A stretch of 64,000 nt of DNA from Flagellimonas zhangzhouensis (GCF_900102925.1 NZ_FNKI01000001.1:806001-870000); one strand, 5' to 3'; positions 44,262 to 54,722 are shown, numbered from the stretch's first letter. The notes: a model not told the origin generated them from the sequence alone. Numbers and translations: made by a program.

Positions 44262-47200
44262 TTAAAATGTTATTGTCAAGTAATTAATGGCGATTACAGT
44301 TTGATTGTATTGGTTGAGGATATCCAGATAATTGACTTGGATATCGTAGGCGTTTTCCAAACTTTGGATGTATTGGAAAAAGTCAATTTCTCCGTTTTGA
44401 AAGTTGCCCGTGGCTGCTTTCAAAATTTGGTCGGAAAGTTGTCCACCCTCGTCTTCGTAATAAGAAAGTTCCTTGGTTTGTTGCTCCAGCTGACCCAACA
44501 AAGTTTTGTAGCGTTGGTTCACGGCCACCGTGATTTCGGTGTTCTGCATCTCTGTAATTTGAGTCTGAATCTTTGAAGATTTCACCTTGCTGCTATGTCC
44601 AAAGAACAAGATGGGAATGCGAACCCCTAATTGAATCCCGTACAAAGAAGTGCCCAATCCGCTGTTGGTGCCCTGAAAGTACTGCAAGTTAAGGTCGGGC
44701 AACAATCTGTTTTCTTCCAAGCTTTTTTGCGCATTGCTTAACTCTTGGCGATTGTCCAAAAATGAAGTCTCGGTTTCCAACATCCCTTGGGCATTTAAAA
44801 CCATCAACTTTTCAGGTTTTTCATCTGCAATGAGCAACGAATCTTCACTTTGCACCAAACTCACAATTTGACCGTAGGTGGTTAACATCTGCTGTTGAAT
44901 CTTGGAATAGGTGTTTGCAATCTGCCGTTGTTTGGCAGTGGCGGTCACTTTTTCCAAATAATTGGTCTCACCCAACTCAAAACGCCGTTGGGCGGCATGG
45001 GCAAAGGTGCTATAAATACTATCCAACGTTTTATAGAGCTTTGCTTTTTGATTCAACGTTTGGTACTCGTAATACGCATTGCTCAACGATTGGTACAATT
45101 GTTTCTTTCGAATCTCAAACGAGGATTTTTGCAGCTCATAATTTGATTTTTGAAGTCTGCTCTTTGCTCCATAAACTGTAGGAAACTCAAATTGTTGTTG
45201 AGCGCCAAACACCTTAAGGGGTTCCCCGTTCAATGCCAGGTTATTTTCATCGTATTGGTAATAAATGTCCGTTTTATCGAATTCAAAAGCAGTTCCTTTT
45301 AAGGTTTCCGCTTGGTCTACCAATAAAGATTCGGCTTGAATCCCTTTGTTGTTTTCCAAGGATAACGCCATTAGATCTTCAAGGTTCAATTGGGATTGTG
45401 AAAATCCTGAAGCTGAAATTAAAAGTATTATGATGGTCAGCGCATTCTTTTTCATTTTACGCTCTCTTCGTCTTTTTCTCATACCACGGAATTTAATGTT
45501 GTGGGAGTAAGCATATAATACGGGCAGTACCACCAAGGTAAGCATGGTTGCCGTTACCAATCCACCAATTACAACGGTGGCCAAAGGTCTTTGCACTTCC
45601 GCTCCTGCGTTGGTCGAAACTGCCATGGGCAAGAACCCTAATGCTGCTGCAGATGCGGTCAACAATACGGCTCGAAGCCTGTCTTTGGTTCCTTGTTTGA
45701 TGAGGTCTTCCATGGAATCAAAATCTTTTCCTTTGAGTTCCTTAAAGTGTTCAATCAATACAATTCCGTTCAACACCGCAATCCCAAATAGTGCAATGAA
45801 TCCAACTCCTGCTGAAATACTAAAAGGCATATCGCGTAACCAAAGTAAAAGCACACCTCCCACTGCCGATAATGGAATCGCGGAGAAAATAAGCAAAGCT
45901 TCTTTCACAGATCCAAATGCAAAATACAACATGATGAAAATGAGCAATAACGCAATGGGCACCGCAATCATCAAACGGGCCTTGGCATTTTGCAAGTTTT
46001 CAAACTGACCACCATAGGTGATGGTGTATCCAGGTGGCAAGGTGATGTTTTTGTCAATCAATAATTGAACATCATCCACTACGGATTGTAAATCGCGGTT
46101 CCTCACATTGATTCCCACCACAATTCTACGCTTGGTATCGTCCCTTGAGATTTTGGCAGCTCCTTTTTGATAAGTGATCTCGGCCAATTCGCTCATTGGG
46201 ATTTTACCACCATTGGGAATATCCACATACAGATTTCTAAGGTTGGAAATATCTTGACGATTTGCTGCATCCAATCGCACCGCCATATCAAATTGTCGCT
46301 CTCCCTCAAAAACACTACCGACAATTTTACCAGCAAAGCCCATTGCGATCATTTCGTTCAGGTCAGCAATGTTGAGTCCATGACGCGCAATTTTAGCTCG
46401 GTTGAATGACACATTCATTTGCGGAAGTCCCTCAACTTTTTCTACAATAATATCGGATGCTCCCTCAACATTTTGAATCAGGCTTTTGATTTCATTCGCC
46501 TTTTTATTCAGGGTCTCGAGATTTTCTCCGAATATTTTGATGGCGATATCAGCACGTACCCCAGTGATCAACTCATTGAAACGCATTTCAATCGGCTGGG
46601 TAAATTCAACTTCAACCCCTGGAAGTACAGAAATGGCTTCTTTAAATTTATCGGCAAGCTCATCCTTGGTTTCTGCTGATACCCATTCGTCTTTAGGTTT
46701 TAAGGCAATGATCACATCGCTTTCCTCCATCGACATCGGGTCGGTAGGTACTTCGGCAGCACCAATACGGCTCACCACTTGTTTCACTTCTGGAAACTGA
46801 TCCAATAAAATTTGTTCAATTTTGGTGGTGGTTTCTACCGTTTTGGCCAAAGAGGTTCCTGTTTTTAACACAGGTTGAATCACAAAATCTCCTTCATCCA
46901 GCGTAGGCACGAATTCACCTCCCATAGATGCGAACAGTAAAATGGCACCCACCAACATTGCTCCTGCGAGCGAAAGCACTAATTTTTTGCTTCTCATGGC
47001 CCATTCGATAACAGGCTCGTATTGTTTGTTGATCCAGTTGACCAAACGGGTCGAAATACTTTTTTCTGACTCTTTGGACGGCTTTAAAAACAAAGCCGAT
47101 GCAACGGGCACATATGTAAAACAAAGTAAAATGGCTCCCAACAAGGCAAAACTGAATGTCAGTGCCATGGGTTTGAACATTTTACCCTCAACACCACTTA

Positions 47201-48608
47201 ATGACAGAATTGGGATGAACACAATCAAGATAATCAACTGCCCGAAAACGGCAGAGTTCATCATTTTGGTTGCTCCCTTTAAAGTAATGTCATCCTTGAT
47301 GGATTGTACCTCATTTTTACCCAAATTGGCAATTTCTGCTTTCTTTTGGGTGATTTGAAATGCGATATATTCCACAATAATTACCGCTCCGTCGATAATG
47401 ATACCAAAATCGATGGCACCAAGACTCAACAAGTTGGCGTCTACCCCAAATATGTTCATTAGGGTCAATGCGAACAACAAGCAGAGTGGAATTACCGAGG
47501 CAACAACAAGTCCAGATCGCCAGTTGCCCAATAAAAGAACCACAACGAAGATTACGATCAAACAACCCAAAACTAAGTTTTCGGTTACGGTAAATGTTGT
47601 TCTTCCAATCAACTCACTTCGGTCCAAAAAGGGATTGATGTAAACACCTTCGGGTAAAGATTTTGAAATGGAGGCTACCCTTTCCTTAACGGCTTCAATT
47701 ACGCGTTTGGAATCCGCGTCTTTGAGCATCATAATTTGACCGAGTACTTTTTCACCTTCACCATTCCCAGTGATAGCACCAAATCTAGGGGCGCTTCCAA
47801 ATCCGACCTTTGCCACATCCTTTATATAAATAGGAATACTGTTACGAGTGGTGACTACAATGTCTTCAATGTCCTTAAGACTGCCGACCAAACCTTCTCC
47901 TCGGATAAAATAAGCTTGGTTTACTTTTTCAATATATCCACCACCTGAAATGCTGTTGTTCATTTCCAAAGCCGTAAAAACTTCTTTGGCGGTGATGTTA
48001 AAAGCATTCAATTTTTGGGTTTGAATGGCAACCTCATATTGTTTTAGGTGACCTCCCCAGGTATTTACTTCGACCACTCCTGGGATACCCGAAAGTTGAC
48101 GCTTTACGATCCAATCCTGAATGGTTCGTAACTCAGTCGAGGAGTATTGGTCTTTATATTCGGGTTCTACATCCAAAATGTATTGGTAGATTTCACCCAA
48201 TCCCGTAGTAATCGGGCCCATTTCAGGTGTCCCGAAACCTTCTGGAATTCGGCTGGATGCAGATTTAATTTTTTCGGCAATCAATTGTCTGGGCAGATAC
48301 GTGCCCATATCGTCTTCGAAAACGATGGTGACCACAGACAAACCGAACTTTGAAACCGAACGGATTTCTTTTACGCCAGGCAAATTGGCCATTTCCAGCT
48401 CCACGGGATAGGTAACAAATTGTTCCATATCTTGAGTGGACAGGCTATTGGAAGTGGTCAGCACCTGAACTTGGTTATTGGTTACATCGGGAACGGCCCC
48501 GATAGGAATTTGTGATAGGGAATACAGCCCAACAAAGGCTATAAACGCTGTGAAAAGAAGAACAATAAACTTGTTCTTAATACTAAAGTTTATAATTTTT
48601 GAAAACAT
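44262..48608 (-). CDS. CzcA/CusA-type heavy-metal RND pump fused to a TolC-like outer-membrane channel
   Basis: A 1448-aa fusion. Residues 1 to about 1045 are a complete heavy-metal RND permease, with QIPIGAVPDVTNNQVQV at the N-terminus and the helix 4 proton-relay motif AIDFGIIIDGAVIIVE. A basic stretch (RKRRRERK) follows, then Met1052 begins a perfect signal-peptide-like segment (MKKNALTIIILLISASGFSQ) and a TolC family protein of 397 aa. The reading frame is continuous. The internal segment could act as a thirteenth membrane helix or be cleaved by signal peptidase to release the TolC part. Fusions of this type are known in Flavobacteriaceae. Likely cargo is Zn, Co, Cd or Cu. Confidence 0.92.
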   Translation of the reverse strand: MFSKIINFSIKNKFIVLLFTAFIAFVGLYSLSQIPIGAVPDVTNNQVQVLTTSNSLSTQDMEQFVTYPVELEMANLPGVKEIRSVSKFGLSVVTIVFEDDMGTYLPRQLIAEKIKSASSRIPEGFGTPEMGPITTGLGEIYQYILDVEPEYKDQYSSTELRTIQDWIVKRQLSGIPGVVEVNTWGGHLKQYEVAIQTQKLNAFNITAKEVFTALEMNNSISGGGYIEKVNQAYFIRGEGLVGSLKDIEDIVVTTRNSIPIYIKDVAKVGFGSAPRFGAITGNGEGEKVLGQIMMLKDADSKRVIEAVKERVASISKSLPEGVYINPFLDRSELIGRTTFTVTENLVLGCLIVIFVVVLLLGNWRSGLVVASVIPLCLLFALTLMNIFGVDANLLSLGAIDFGIIIDGAVIIVEYIAFQITQKKAEIANLGKNEVQSIKDDITLKGATKMMNSAVFGQLIILIVFIPILSLSGVEGKMFKPMALTFSFALLGAILLCFTYVPVASALFLKPSKESEKSISTRLVNWINKQYEPVIEWAMRSKKLVLSLAGAMLVGAILLFASMGGEFVPTLDEGDFVIQPVLKTGTSLAKTVETTTKIEQILLDQFPEVKQVVSRIGAAEVPTDPMSMEESDVIIALKPKDEWVSAETKDELADKFKEAISVLPGVEVEFTQPIEMRFNELITGVRADIAIKIFGENLETLNKKANEIKSLIQNVEGASDIIVEKVEGLPQMNVSFNRAKIARHGLNIADLNEMIAMGFAGKIVGSVFEGERQFDMAVRLDAANRQDISNLRNLYVDIPNGGKIPMSELAEITYQKGAAKISRDDTKRRIVVGINVRNRDLQSVVDDVQLLIDKNITLPPGYTITYGGQFENLQNAKARLMIAVPIALLLIFIMLYFAFGSVKEALLIFSAIPLSAVGGVLLLWLRDMPFSISAGVGFIALFGIAVLNGIVLIEHFKELKGKDFDSMEDLIKQGTKDRLRAVLLTASAAALGFLPMAVSTNAGAEVQRPLATVVIGGLVTATMLTLVVLPVLYAYSHNIKFRGMRKRRRERKMKKNALTIIILLISASGFSQSQLNLEDLMALSLENNKGIQAESLLVDQAETLKGTAFEFDKTDIYYQYDENNLALNGEPLKVFGAQQQFEFPTVYGAKSRLQKSNYELQKSSFEIRKKQLYQSLSNAYYEYQTLNQKAKLYKTLDSIYSTFAHAAQRRFELGETNYLEKVTATAKQRQIANTYSKIQQQMLTTYGQIVSLVQSEDSLLIADEKPEKLMVLNAQGMLETETSFLDNRQELSNAQKSLEENRLLPDLNLQYFQGTNSGLGTSLYGIQLGVRIPILFFGHSSKVKSSKIQTQITEMQNTEITVAVNQRYKTLLGQLEQQTKELSYYEDEGGQLSDQILKAATGNFQNGEIDFFQYIQSLENAYDIQVNYLDILNQYNQTVIAINYLTITF

Positions 48609-48686
48609 GATTCATAGAGAATGATAGCATTATTAAATAGAATAAGGCTTGCGAAAAAGTGTCCAGCGATGCTGAAATACTATGAA

Positions 48687-49085
48687 TTATGCGTGTTTGG
48701 GTGGCTGAAAAGGGTCGTCTCCCCAGATGTGGGAGTAGGACATTTGATAATGAAAGTTTCCTTTGACCACCAAAGGTGTATCGGAACGTGTTTCAATAAA
48801 ATTATCGGAGTCTAAAACGAACACTAGTGGTTGTGCACATGGAGATTGATGCTGAAAGGGCAATTTTTCATGCTCTTTTTGTTCCTCTTGGTGTTTTTCG
48901 CTGTGCGAAGCTTTGAGTTCACCGTAGTGTTTGGAAACAAAAACCATAAGATTATCCCCATATTCCTCACTGTGGAACTGGTAATGCTCAACAAACTGTC
49001 CAATTTCAACCAAATCCTTTAAATGAATGCTGGTCCCTTGGAGCAAAATGAGCAGGGATATCCCTATGATAACTATTTTATTCAT
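48687..49085 (-). CDS. His-rich exported small protein upstream of the metal pump
   Basis: A 132-aa protein with an N-terminal hydrophobic signal (residues 4-17). The mature region holds 11 histidines in total, with a run of His/Glu/Lys (SHSEKHQEEQKEHEK) and several HxH-like spacings, plus one Cys. It looks like a periplasmic metal-binding or metal-sensing protein for the CzcA-type pump, encoded 78 bases downstream on the same strand. I do not recognise a named family; the function is inferred from composition and position. Confidence 0.7.
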   Translation of the reverse strand: MNKIVIIGISLLILLQGTSIHLKDLVEIGQFVEHYQFHSEEYGDNLMVFVSKHYGELKASHSEKHQEEQKEHEKLPFQHQSPCAQPLVFVLDSDNFIETRSDTPLVVKGNFHYQMSYSHIWGDDPFQPPKHA

Positions 49086-49169
49086 CCTGACTTCGTAAAA
49101 TTAAGAATAATGTGTTGTAGGATAAACAGTTGACCTTAATTTAGAATTATTCTCATTTCTTTCAGCACA

Positions 49170-50912
49170 TTAGTCAATATTTAAAATGACGGCTTGATAG
49201 GGCATCAATTTTATGGATTTGTCAATATAATCCAAGCCAGAATAATTATTGATCAGTACGGTATGGTTGCCCCATTTTTTATCAAGAGTGATTTCAGATT
49301 TTTCTTCAGAAAAGTTTAACAATACCAGCACCAATTTGCCATCTAAATTTCTGGTGTAGGCATAAATTGTTGGATGTTCTGGTTCCACAAGTTCATAGGA
49401 CCCATAGATCAAAATGGGATTTTGCTTGCGAAGCTCTGCCATCTTTTTGAAATGGTTGAGGACTGATTTGGGATTGGAATTTTCTTCATCCACATTAATA
49501 TCTATATAATTTTCGTTCACAGGTAGCCAAGGAGTGCCTGATGTGAACCCCGCATTTTCTGTTTCGTTCCATTGCATAGGAGTTCGACCGTTGTCCCGCG
49601 AAGAAAAATTAAGTTTCTCCATAAAGAGTTCCATGTCCTCACCTTCCGAAAGTGCTTTTTGGTATCCATTAATGGCTGCTATATCTTGATATTGGGATAT
49701 GGAATCAAAATCAATATTGGTCATCCCCAATTCATCCCCATAATAACAATAAGGTGTACCTCGCATACTCAGCATAAAAGTGTTCAAAAGTTTAGTAGAT
49801 GCGCTTCTGAATTTTGGATCATCGTTGCCCCATCTGCTCACCATTCTGGCTTGATCATGATTGGCTAAAAAGATAGAAAGCCAACCCTCTTTAGCAAACT
49901 CTTGATCCCATTTCGTAAAAATTTCTTTCATGGTTGATAAATCATATCCCTCATATTTGGGAATATCGACCCCTTCAAAGGCATAGGCCATGTTCAGTTC
50001 CTTTCGGTCGGCATCCACTAAATTGTGGGCATCCTCAAAATTGCGTCCCGCTCCCTCGGCAACACTCATCACATCGTATTTGCTAAAAACCTCTTCATTC
50101 ATTTCTTTTAAATAGGAGTGGAGCCCATCTTGCATGGCGTAATATTGAATAAAATCTTTTTCGAAACCATCTGGAAATTTAGGATAGGTGGTGTCTTTAG
50201 CAGCAAACTGAAAGGCATCCAAACGGAATCCATCCACACCCTTTTCGGCCCAAAATTTCATGATGTCGTACACTTCCTGTCGCACTTTTGGGTTGGACCA
50301 GTTCAAATCGGGTTGTTGCTTGGCGAAGTAATGCAAATAGAAAGCGTCAGTGATTGAATCATATTGCCAGGCATCTCCTTTGGCATCAAAAAGACTGTAA
50401 CGGTAAGGAGGTTTGCCTTTTTCCGCAGGCCACCAATGATAATAATTGCGATAAGGATTGTCCCGAGAACTTCTAGATTGTTTAAACCATTCGTGTTCGT
50501 CGCTACTGTGGTTCACCACAATATCCATCACCAATTTAATATCCCTTTGATGCATACCCTCGAGCATGTTGTCAAAATCCTCCATGGTTCCGAATTCTGC
50601 CATGATGTCTCTGTAGTCACTCACATCATAACCATTGTCGGCATTCGGGGAGGTGTAAATTGGATTCAACCAAACAGCAGTAACCCCTAAACTTTTAATG
50701 TAATCCAACTTTTCAATGATGCCCTTTAGGTCACCAATACCATCCCCATCGGAATCTTTAAAACTTCGAGGATAGATTTGGTACACAATAGCTTCTTTCC
50801 ACCAAGTGGCATTTTCAATTAAAGTATTGGCGGTTTGAGGTTGATTTTGTTTACACGAAGTGCCAACAAAAAAGGAAAGGCAAATAGCCAACCTTATCGT
50901 GGAACGTTTCAT
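49170..50912 (-). CDS. GH13 alpha-glucosidase / oligo-1,6-glucosidase lipoprotein
   Basis: A 580-aa lipoprotein with lipobox Cys20 (GTSC). The catalytic TIM barrel of family GH13 is complete: WLNPIYTSP, DIVVNHSSDEH, nucleophile Asp232 (GFRLDAF), acid Glu286 (SVAEGAG) and Asp353 (ANHDQ). The C-terminal beta-domain follows from about residue 490. The pattern fits the oligo-1,6-glucosidase/sucrose isomerase group rather than large amylases. It would act at the cell surface or in the periplasm on short alpha-glucans. It is a single-gene unit with no starch-utilisation (SusCD) genes beside it. Confidence 0.88.
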   Translation of the reverse strand: MKRSTIRLAICLSFFVGTSCKQNQPQTANTLIENATWWKEAIVYQIYPRSFKDSDGDGIGDLKGIIEKLDYIKSLGVTAVWLNPIYTSPNADNGYDVSDYRDIMAEFGTMEDFDNMLEGMHQRDIKLVMDIVVNHSSDEHEWFKQSRSSRDNPYRNYYHWWPAEKGKPPYRYSLFDAKGDAWQYDSITDAFYLHYFAKQQPDLNWSNPKVRQEVYDIMKFWAEKGVDGFRLDAFQFAAKDTTYPKFPDGFEKDFIQYYAMQDGLHSYLKEMNEEVFSKYDVMSVAEGAGRNFEDAHNLVDADRKELNMAYAFEGVDIPKYEGYDLSTMKEIFTKWDQEFAKEGWLSIFLANHDQARMVSRWGNDDPKFRSASTKLLNTFMLSMRGTPYCYYGDELGMTNIDFDSISQYQDIAAINGYQKALSEGEDMELFMEKLNFSSRDNGRTPMQWNETENAGFTSGTPWLPVNENYIDINVDEENSNPKSVLNHFKKMAELRKQNPILIYGSYELVEPEHPTIYAYTRNLDGKLVLVLLNFSEEKSEITLDKKWGNHTVLINNYSGLDYIDKSIKLMPYQAVILNID

Positions 50913-50984
50913 AATTTTTAATTTATGCGCTGATTCCCTTAAAGTTAACGATTTGCCTTTATATTTTTAGGCTTTGGACTATTT

Positions 50985-53900
50985 CTACTCCAAACTTATG
51001 GCAGAAACACCATTGTCTTCCAACAAAGCATTCACTTTAGGAAGCTCCTTGCTCAAAGTAGCTTCAAGTTTACCCATGTGAACATCCAATTCTTTGGTAA
51101 GCTCATCATAAACCACATAAGCAGCATCCGTTGGTTTGGCATCCCCATTTTCAATGCTTCGTTGCAAAGCATTCAATCTATTGTTTAATTTGATAGGGAA
51201 GTTCAATGGATCTTGCCCAGATTGGTTCTTGGTTTGATATAGATCATTCTCGATAACAGTCAAATTTGTCATGAATTCCTCAGAAAGTTTTTTGAATTTT
51301 CTGCTGGATACACCCTTGCCCAAACTATCCAATTGCTTGCGAATACTTCTAATTTGAATAACGGCTTCGTTGGCAATGGTTGCCTTGGCTGTGATTTTGG
51401 AAGCCAATTCAAATTGCTCTTGCAAATCTTCCGCTTTGATGCCTTTTAAGTTGGGATCCATTTCAATTTTGAAAGGATAACTCTTAATCACTTCTTCACC
51501 CACTTTCATTTGAACCGTATAGGTGCCAAGCGGTGCTTTAGGCCCAGAAGTAGCAGAAGCGCCCCAAATAATGATGCCATCAAAAGTCGTTGGACCAGGA
51601 TATCTCAAATTCCAACTAAAGGTGTTGATGCCTTTGGCGGTGGTTGGTTTGGTGCTGCTGAAACGGCTATACCAAGATGAACCTCCAGTTGACTCATACT
51701 TTGGTTTGTTTCCACCAAAAGTATCAATCAACTTGTTGTTCGCATCGAAAATGGAAAAGGTTACCGTATCTACTTCTTCTTCCAAATAGTACTGGAAGTT
51801 GGCATTATAAATCCCTCTAATGGCATTGGTAGGCTTAAAGAGTACATTTTTATAGCTCAATAATTCCTCAGAGTATTCTCTTATCGGTTGAATGTCGTCC
51901 AAAATCCAAAAACCTCTACCGTGTGATCCCAAAACCACATCGTTGTCCTTGATCACCAAATCACGGATTGGAGTATCTGGTAAGTTCAATTGTAGAGATT
52001 GCCATTCTTCACCATCATTTATAGAAAAATAAACGCCGTGCTCCGTGGCCAAGAACAATAGCCCCTCTCTTTGGTGGTCTTCACGAATAGCTCTGGCGAA
52101 ATGCCCTTTTTCAATTCCTGTGATGATTTTGGTCCAGGTTTTTCCGTAATCGTGTGTTTTGAAAACATAAGGCTCACGGTCGTCCACTTGGTATCGGTTG
52201 GCAGCCACATACAAAGTGCCTGGGTTGTGAATAGACTCTTCAATGATGCTTACTCTGGAGTATTTTGGTAAATCTTCTGGAGTGATGTCTTCCCAGTTAG
52301 CACCACCATCTCTTGTAATATGGATTTTTCCATCATCGGAACCTGCCCAAATCGTGTTTACATCATGGTTTGATGGCGCCAAAGCAAATACGGTTGCGTA
52401 AATCTCAGGTCCGTTCATATCCATGGTGATCACTCCACCCGTTTTACCCAACGTTTCTGGATCGGCATAGCTAAGGTCTGGACTAATTTTTTCCCAAGTT
52501 TGACCATCATTGGTCGTTTTCCAAACGTGCTGGGAACAAGTATACATGATGCTAGGGTCTTTTGGAGCAAACATGATGGGGAACGTCCATTGCCAACGCT
52601 CTGGCAAAGCACTTGCAGGTTCCCCTGAAAAGAATCTTGGGTATACTTGAATATCCCTTGTTTGTCCATTGCTACGGTCGTAACGGGTCAATAAGGCGCC
52701 TTGACTTCCTGCATAAAAAATATCGGGATTGGTTGGGCTTTGTGTGATCCATCCACTTTCTCCACCACCAACGGCATAATACCAACCGTGGTTTGGTCCT
52801 CTAGCTTGTTTAAAATCCCATCCATCACTTGGCATGGCCAAGGTAGAGTTGTCCTGTTGTGCACCAGCTACATGGTAAGGAACATCGCTGGTTGCCATTA
52901 CGTGGTACACCTGTGTTGTGGTATAATCTTGTTCGGTCCAAGTTTCACCTCCGTTTAAACTAACCACACCGCCTCCATCATTGGAGCTGATCATTCTATC
53001 TGGATTGTTGGGGTCTATCCATAAATCGTGGTTGTCACCGTGTGGTGGGTTAATGGTCACATCAAAAGTTTTACCACCATCTGTTGATTTATAGAAGCCT
53101 ACGTTAAGACCATATACTACATCTTTATCTTTTGGGTCTGCGACCAAACGGGAATAGTAAAATGCACGTTGTCTCAATTTACGTTCGTTGTTGGTCATTT
53201 CCCAAGTTTTTCCACCATCATCGGAACGGAAAACACCACCTTCATTGGCTTCTACAATGGCCCATACTCTGTTAGAATCTGCAGGAGAAACGGTTACACC
53301 AATTTTTCCTATGGGTCCTTCTGGCATTCCTGGATTTTCAGTAAGGTCGGTCCAAGTTTCACCACCATCGGTGGATTTCCATAATTTACTGTCAGGTCCG
53401 CCACCCCACATTTTCCAAGCTTTTCGGTAAACTTGCCAAGTGCTGGCATAAAGGACATTAGGGTTATTACGGTCTATAATCAAGTCGGCAGCACCAGCTT
53501 TATCGCTTACATAAAGCACTTTTTTCCATGTTTCGCCTCCATCTACGGATTTAAAAACACCTCGTTCCTCATTGTCGCCATATGGGTGACCAAGGGCCGC
53601 TACGTATACAATATTTTCATTGGTTGGGTCTACACGAACTCTTGCAATGGCTTGGGTTTCTTCCAAGCCCAAGTGTGTCCATGTTTTACCACCATCCGTG
53701 GTTTTGTATACCCCATCTCCTTGGGTAATACTTCCACGCAATTGGGTTTCTCCCATCCCGATATACACTACATCAGGGTTGGTTTCGGCTACGGCTACGG
53801 CACCTACAGAAGAACTGGTTACCTGGCCATCGGTAACAGGATTCCAAGTATTTCCACCATCAATGGTTTTCCAAAGACCACCGCCTGTGGCACCAAAATA

Positions 53901-54101
53901 ATATTCGTTGGGTCTGGATGGACTTCCAGAACTTCCCAAAGAGCGGCCTCCACGTTCGGGACCGATATTTCTCCATTTGAAACCGCTGTAAAAACTGGTG
54001 TCAATGGTTGTGGGGGATGCATTTTGTGAATAGGTAAATAGTGTAAAAAGAAATAGGCAGAGTAGCGCCCAAGTCTTTGTTGAGGTAATTGGCATTCTCA
54101 T
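50985..54101 (-). CDS. Large secreted Asp-box (BNR/VPS10-like) beta-propeller protein
   Basis: A 1038-aa protein with a signal peptide (residues 1-25) and about eleven Asp-box (S/T-x-D-x-G-x-T-W) repeats between residues 50 and 680, for example DGGNTW, DGGKTW, DGGETW and DGQTWEK. These form one or two beta-propellers of the sortilin/VPS10 or sialidase type. The C-terminal 300 residues contain a beta-sandwich and a helical region rich in Lys and Glu. No sialidase catalytic arginine triad is evident, so it is probably a binding or scaffold protein. Homologues of about 1000 aa are common in Flavobacteriia and often sit near peptidases or glycosidases. Confidence 0.8.
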   Translation of the reverse strand: MRMPITSTKTWALLCLFLFTLFTYSQNASPTTIDTSFYSGFKWRNIGPERGGRSLGSSGSPSRPNEYYFGATGGGLWKTIDGGNTWNPVTDGQVTSSSVGAVAVAETNPDVVYIGMGETQLRGSITQGDGVYKTTDGGKTWTHLGLEETQAIARVRVDPTNENIVYVAALGHPYGDNEERGVFKSVDGGETWKKVLYVSDKAGAADLIIDRNNPNVLYASTWQVYRKAWKMWGGGPDSKLWKSTDGGETWTDLTENPGMPEGPIGKIGVTVSPADSNRVWAIVEANEGGVFRSDDGGKTWEMTNNERKLRQRAFYYSRLVADPKDKDVVYGLNVGFYKSTDGGKTFDVTINPPHGDNHDLWIDPNNPDRMISSNDGGGVVSLNGGETWTEQDYTTTQVYHVMATSDVPYHVAGAQQDNSTLAMPSDGWDFKQARGPNHGWYYAVGGGESGWITQSPTNPDIFYAGSQGALLTRYDRSNGQTRDIQVYPRFFSGEPASALPERWQWTFPIMFAPKDPSIMYTCSQHVWKTTNDGQTWEKISPDLSYADPETLGKTGGVITMDMNGPEIYATVFALAPSNHDVNTIWAGSDDGKIHITRDGGANWEDITPEDLPKYSRVSIIEESIHNPGTLYVAANRYQVDDREPYVFKTHDYGKTWTKIITGIEKGHFARAIREDHQREGLLFLATEHGVYFSINDGEEWQSLQLNLPDTPIRDLVIKDNDVVLGSHGRGFWILDDIQPIREYSEELLSYKNVLFKPTNAIRGIYNANFQYYLEEEVDTVTFSIFDANNKLIDTFGGNKPKYESTGGSSWYSRFSSTKPTTAKGINTFSWNLRYPGPTTFDGIIIWGASATSGPKAPLGTYTVQMKVGEEVIKSYPFKIEMDPNLKGIKAEDLQEQFELASKITAKATIANEAVIQIRSIRKQLDSLGKGVSSRKFKKLSEEFMTNLTVIENDLYQTKNQSGQDPLNFPIKLNNRLNALQRSIENGDAKPTDAAYVVYDELTKELDVHMGKLEATLSKELPKVNALLEDNGVSAISLE

Positions 54102-54239
54102 GATGTCAAGGTTGGTTGAGTTAAGTTAGAATAATCCCCTAATTTACTCAATATTGATGAGAAAATTTAGCCAAAAAGTGTAAACCCTTGCATATTTTGA
54201 AGCGTTCTAAAGAATAGGTTGCGGTTTATTGAGAAAAAT

Positions 54240-54716
54240 TCAAAGGGTAAGTTCTTCGAGAATCACTCCGTAATCGTGTTGAAGATCTTCGTGAAGCAAT
54301 GGGATTTTCTTGCCAATGTATTCCAATTGCCTATTGTACAAATTTTTTAGGGTAATGTTTCTGTTGATGGATGGCTTGAAAGATTTCAACTTTTCACAGA
54401 AATAGAGGAGTAGTTCCACTTCGGTCGCTTTGTCTCCCGAATAACGAATGTACTTTTTGATGGTGCGCAGGATCTTGCGAACACTTTTTTTAATGTAGAA
54501 GTAACTGTTCACATTGATTTCGGAAAACATTTCATCCATCTCCTCTTTGACGGTCTCAATGTAGCCTTCCTCACTTTCCGATTCAAACAGCAAATAGGTG
54601 AGAAGTTCCTTGTTCTCTTTTTTGAAGCGCGCCAAACGAAGACACAGCTGCATCACTTCATCTTGCGATTTAAACTGAAGTTCTTTCTTGAGTTGTGCAA
54701 CGGTGGCTGCTTTCAT
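54240..54716 (-). CDS. Conserved hypothetical helical protein
   Basis: A 158-aa cytosolic protein, all-helical by composition, with many Lys, Glu and Leu, including YFYIKKSVRKILRTIKKYIRYSGDKATEVELLLYFC. I believe it is a family confined to Bacteroidota, but I do not know its function. It is encoded 6 bases after the SDR gene on the same strand, so the two are likely cotranscribed. Confidence 0.7.
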   Translation of the reverse strand: MKAATVAQLKKELQFKSQDEVMQLCLRLARFKKENKELLTYLLFESESEEGYIETVKEEMDEMFSEINVNSYFYIKKSVRKILRTIKKYIRYSGDKATEVELLLYFCEKLKSFKPSINRNITLKNLYNRQLEYIGKKIPLLHEDLQHDYGVILEELTL

Positions 54717-54722
54717 ACTTTT

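Noticed and set aside
48610-48687. Inverted repeat ATTCATAG/CTATGAAT between the pump and the His-rich gene
   Set aside because: Only 8 bp with a 62-base spacer and no T tract; not a terminator and no sign of a mobile element.
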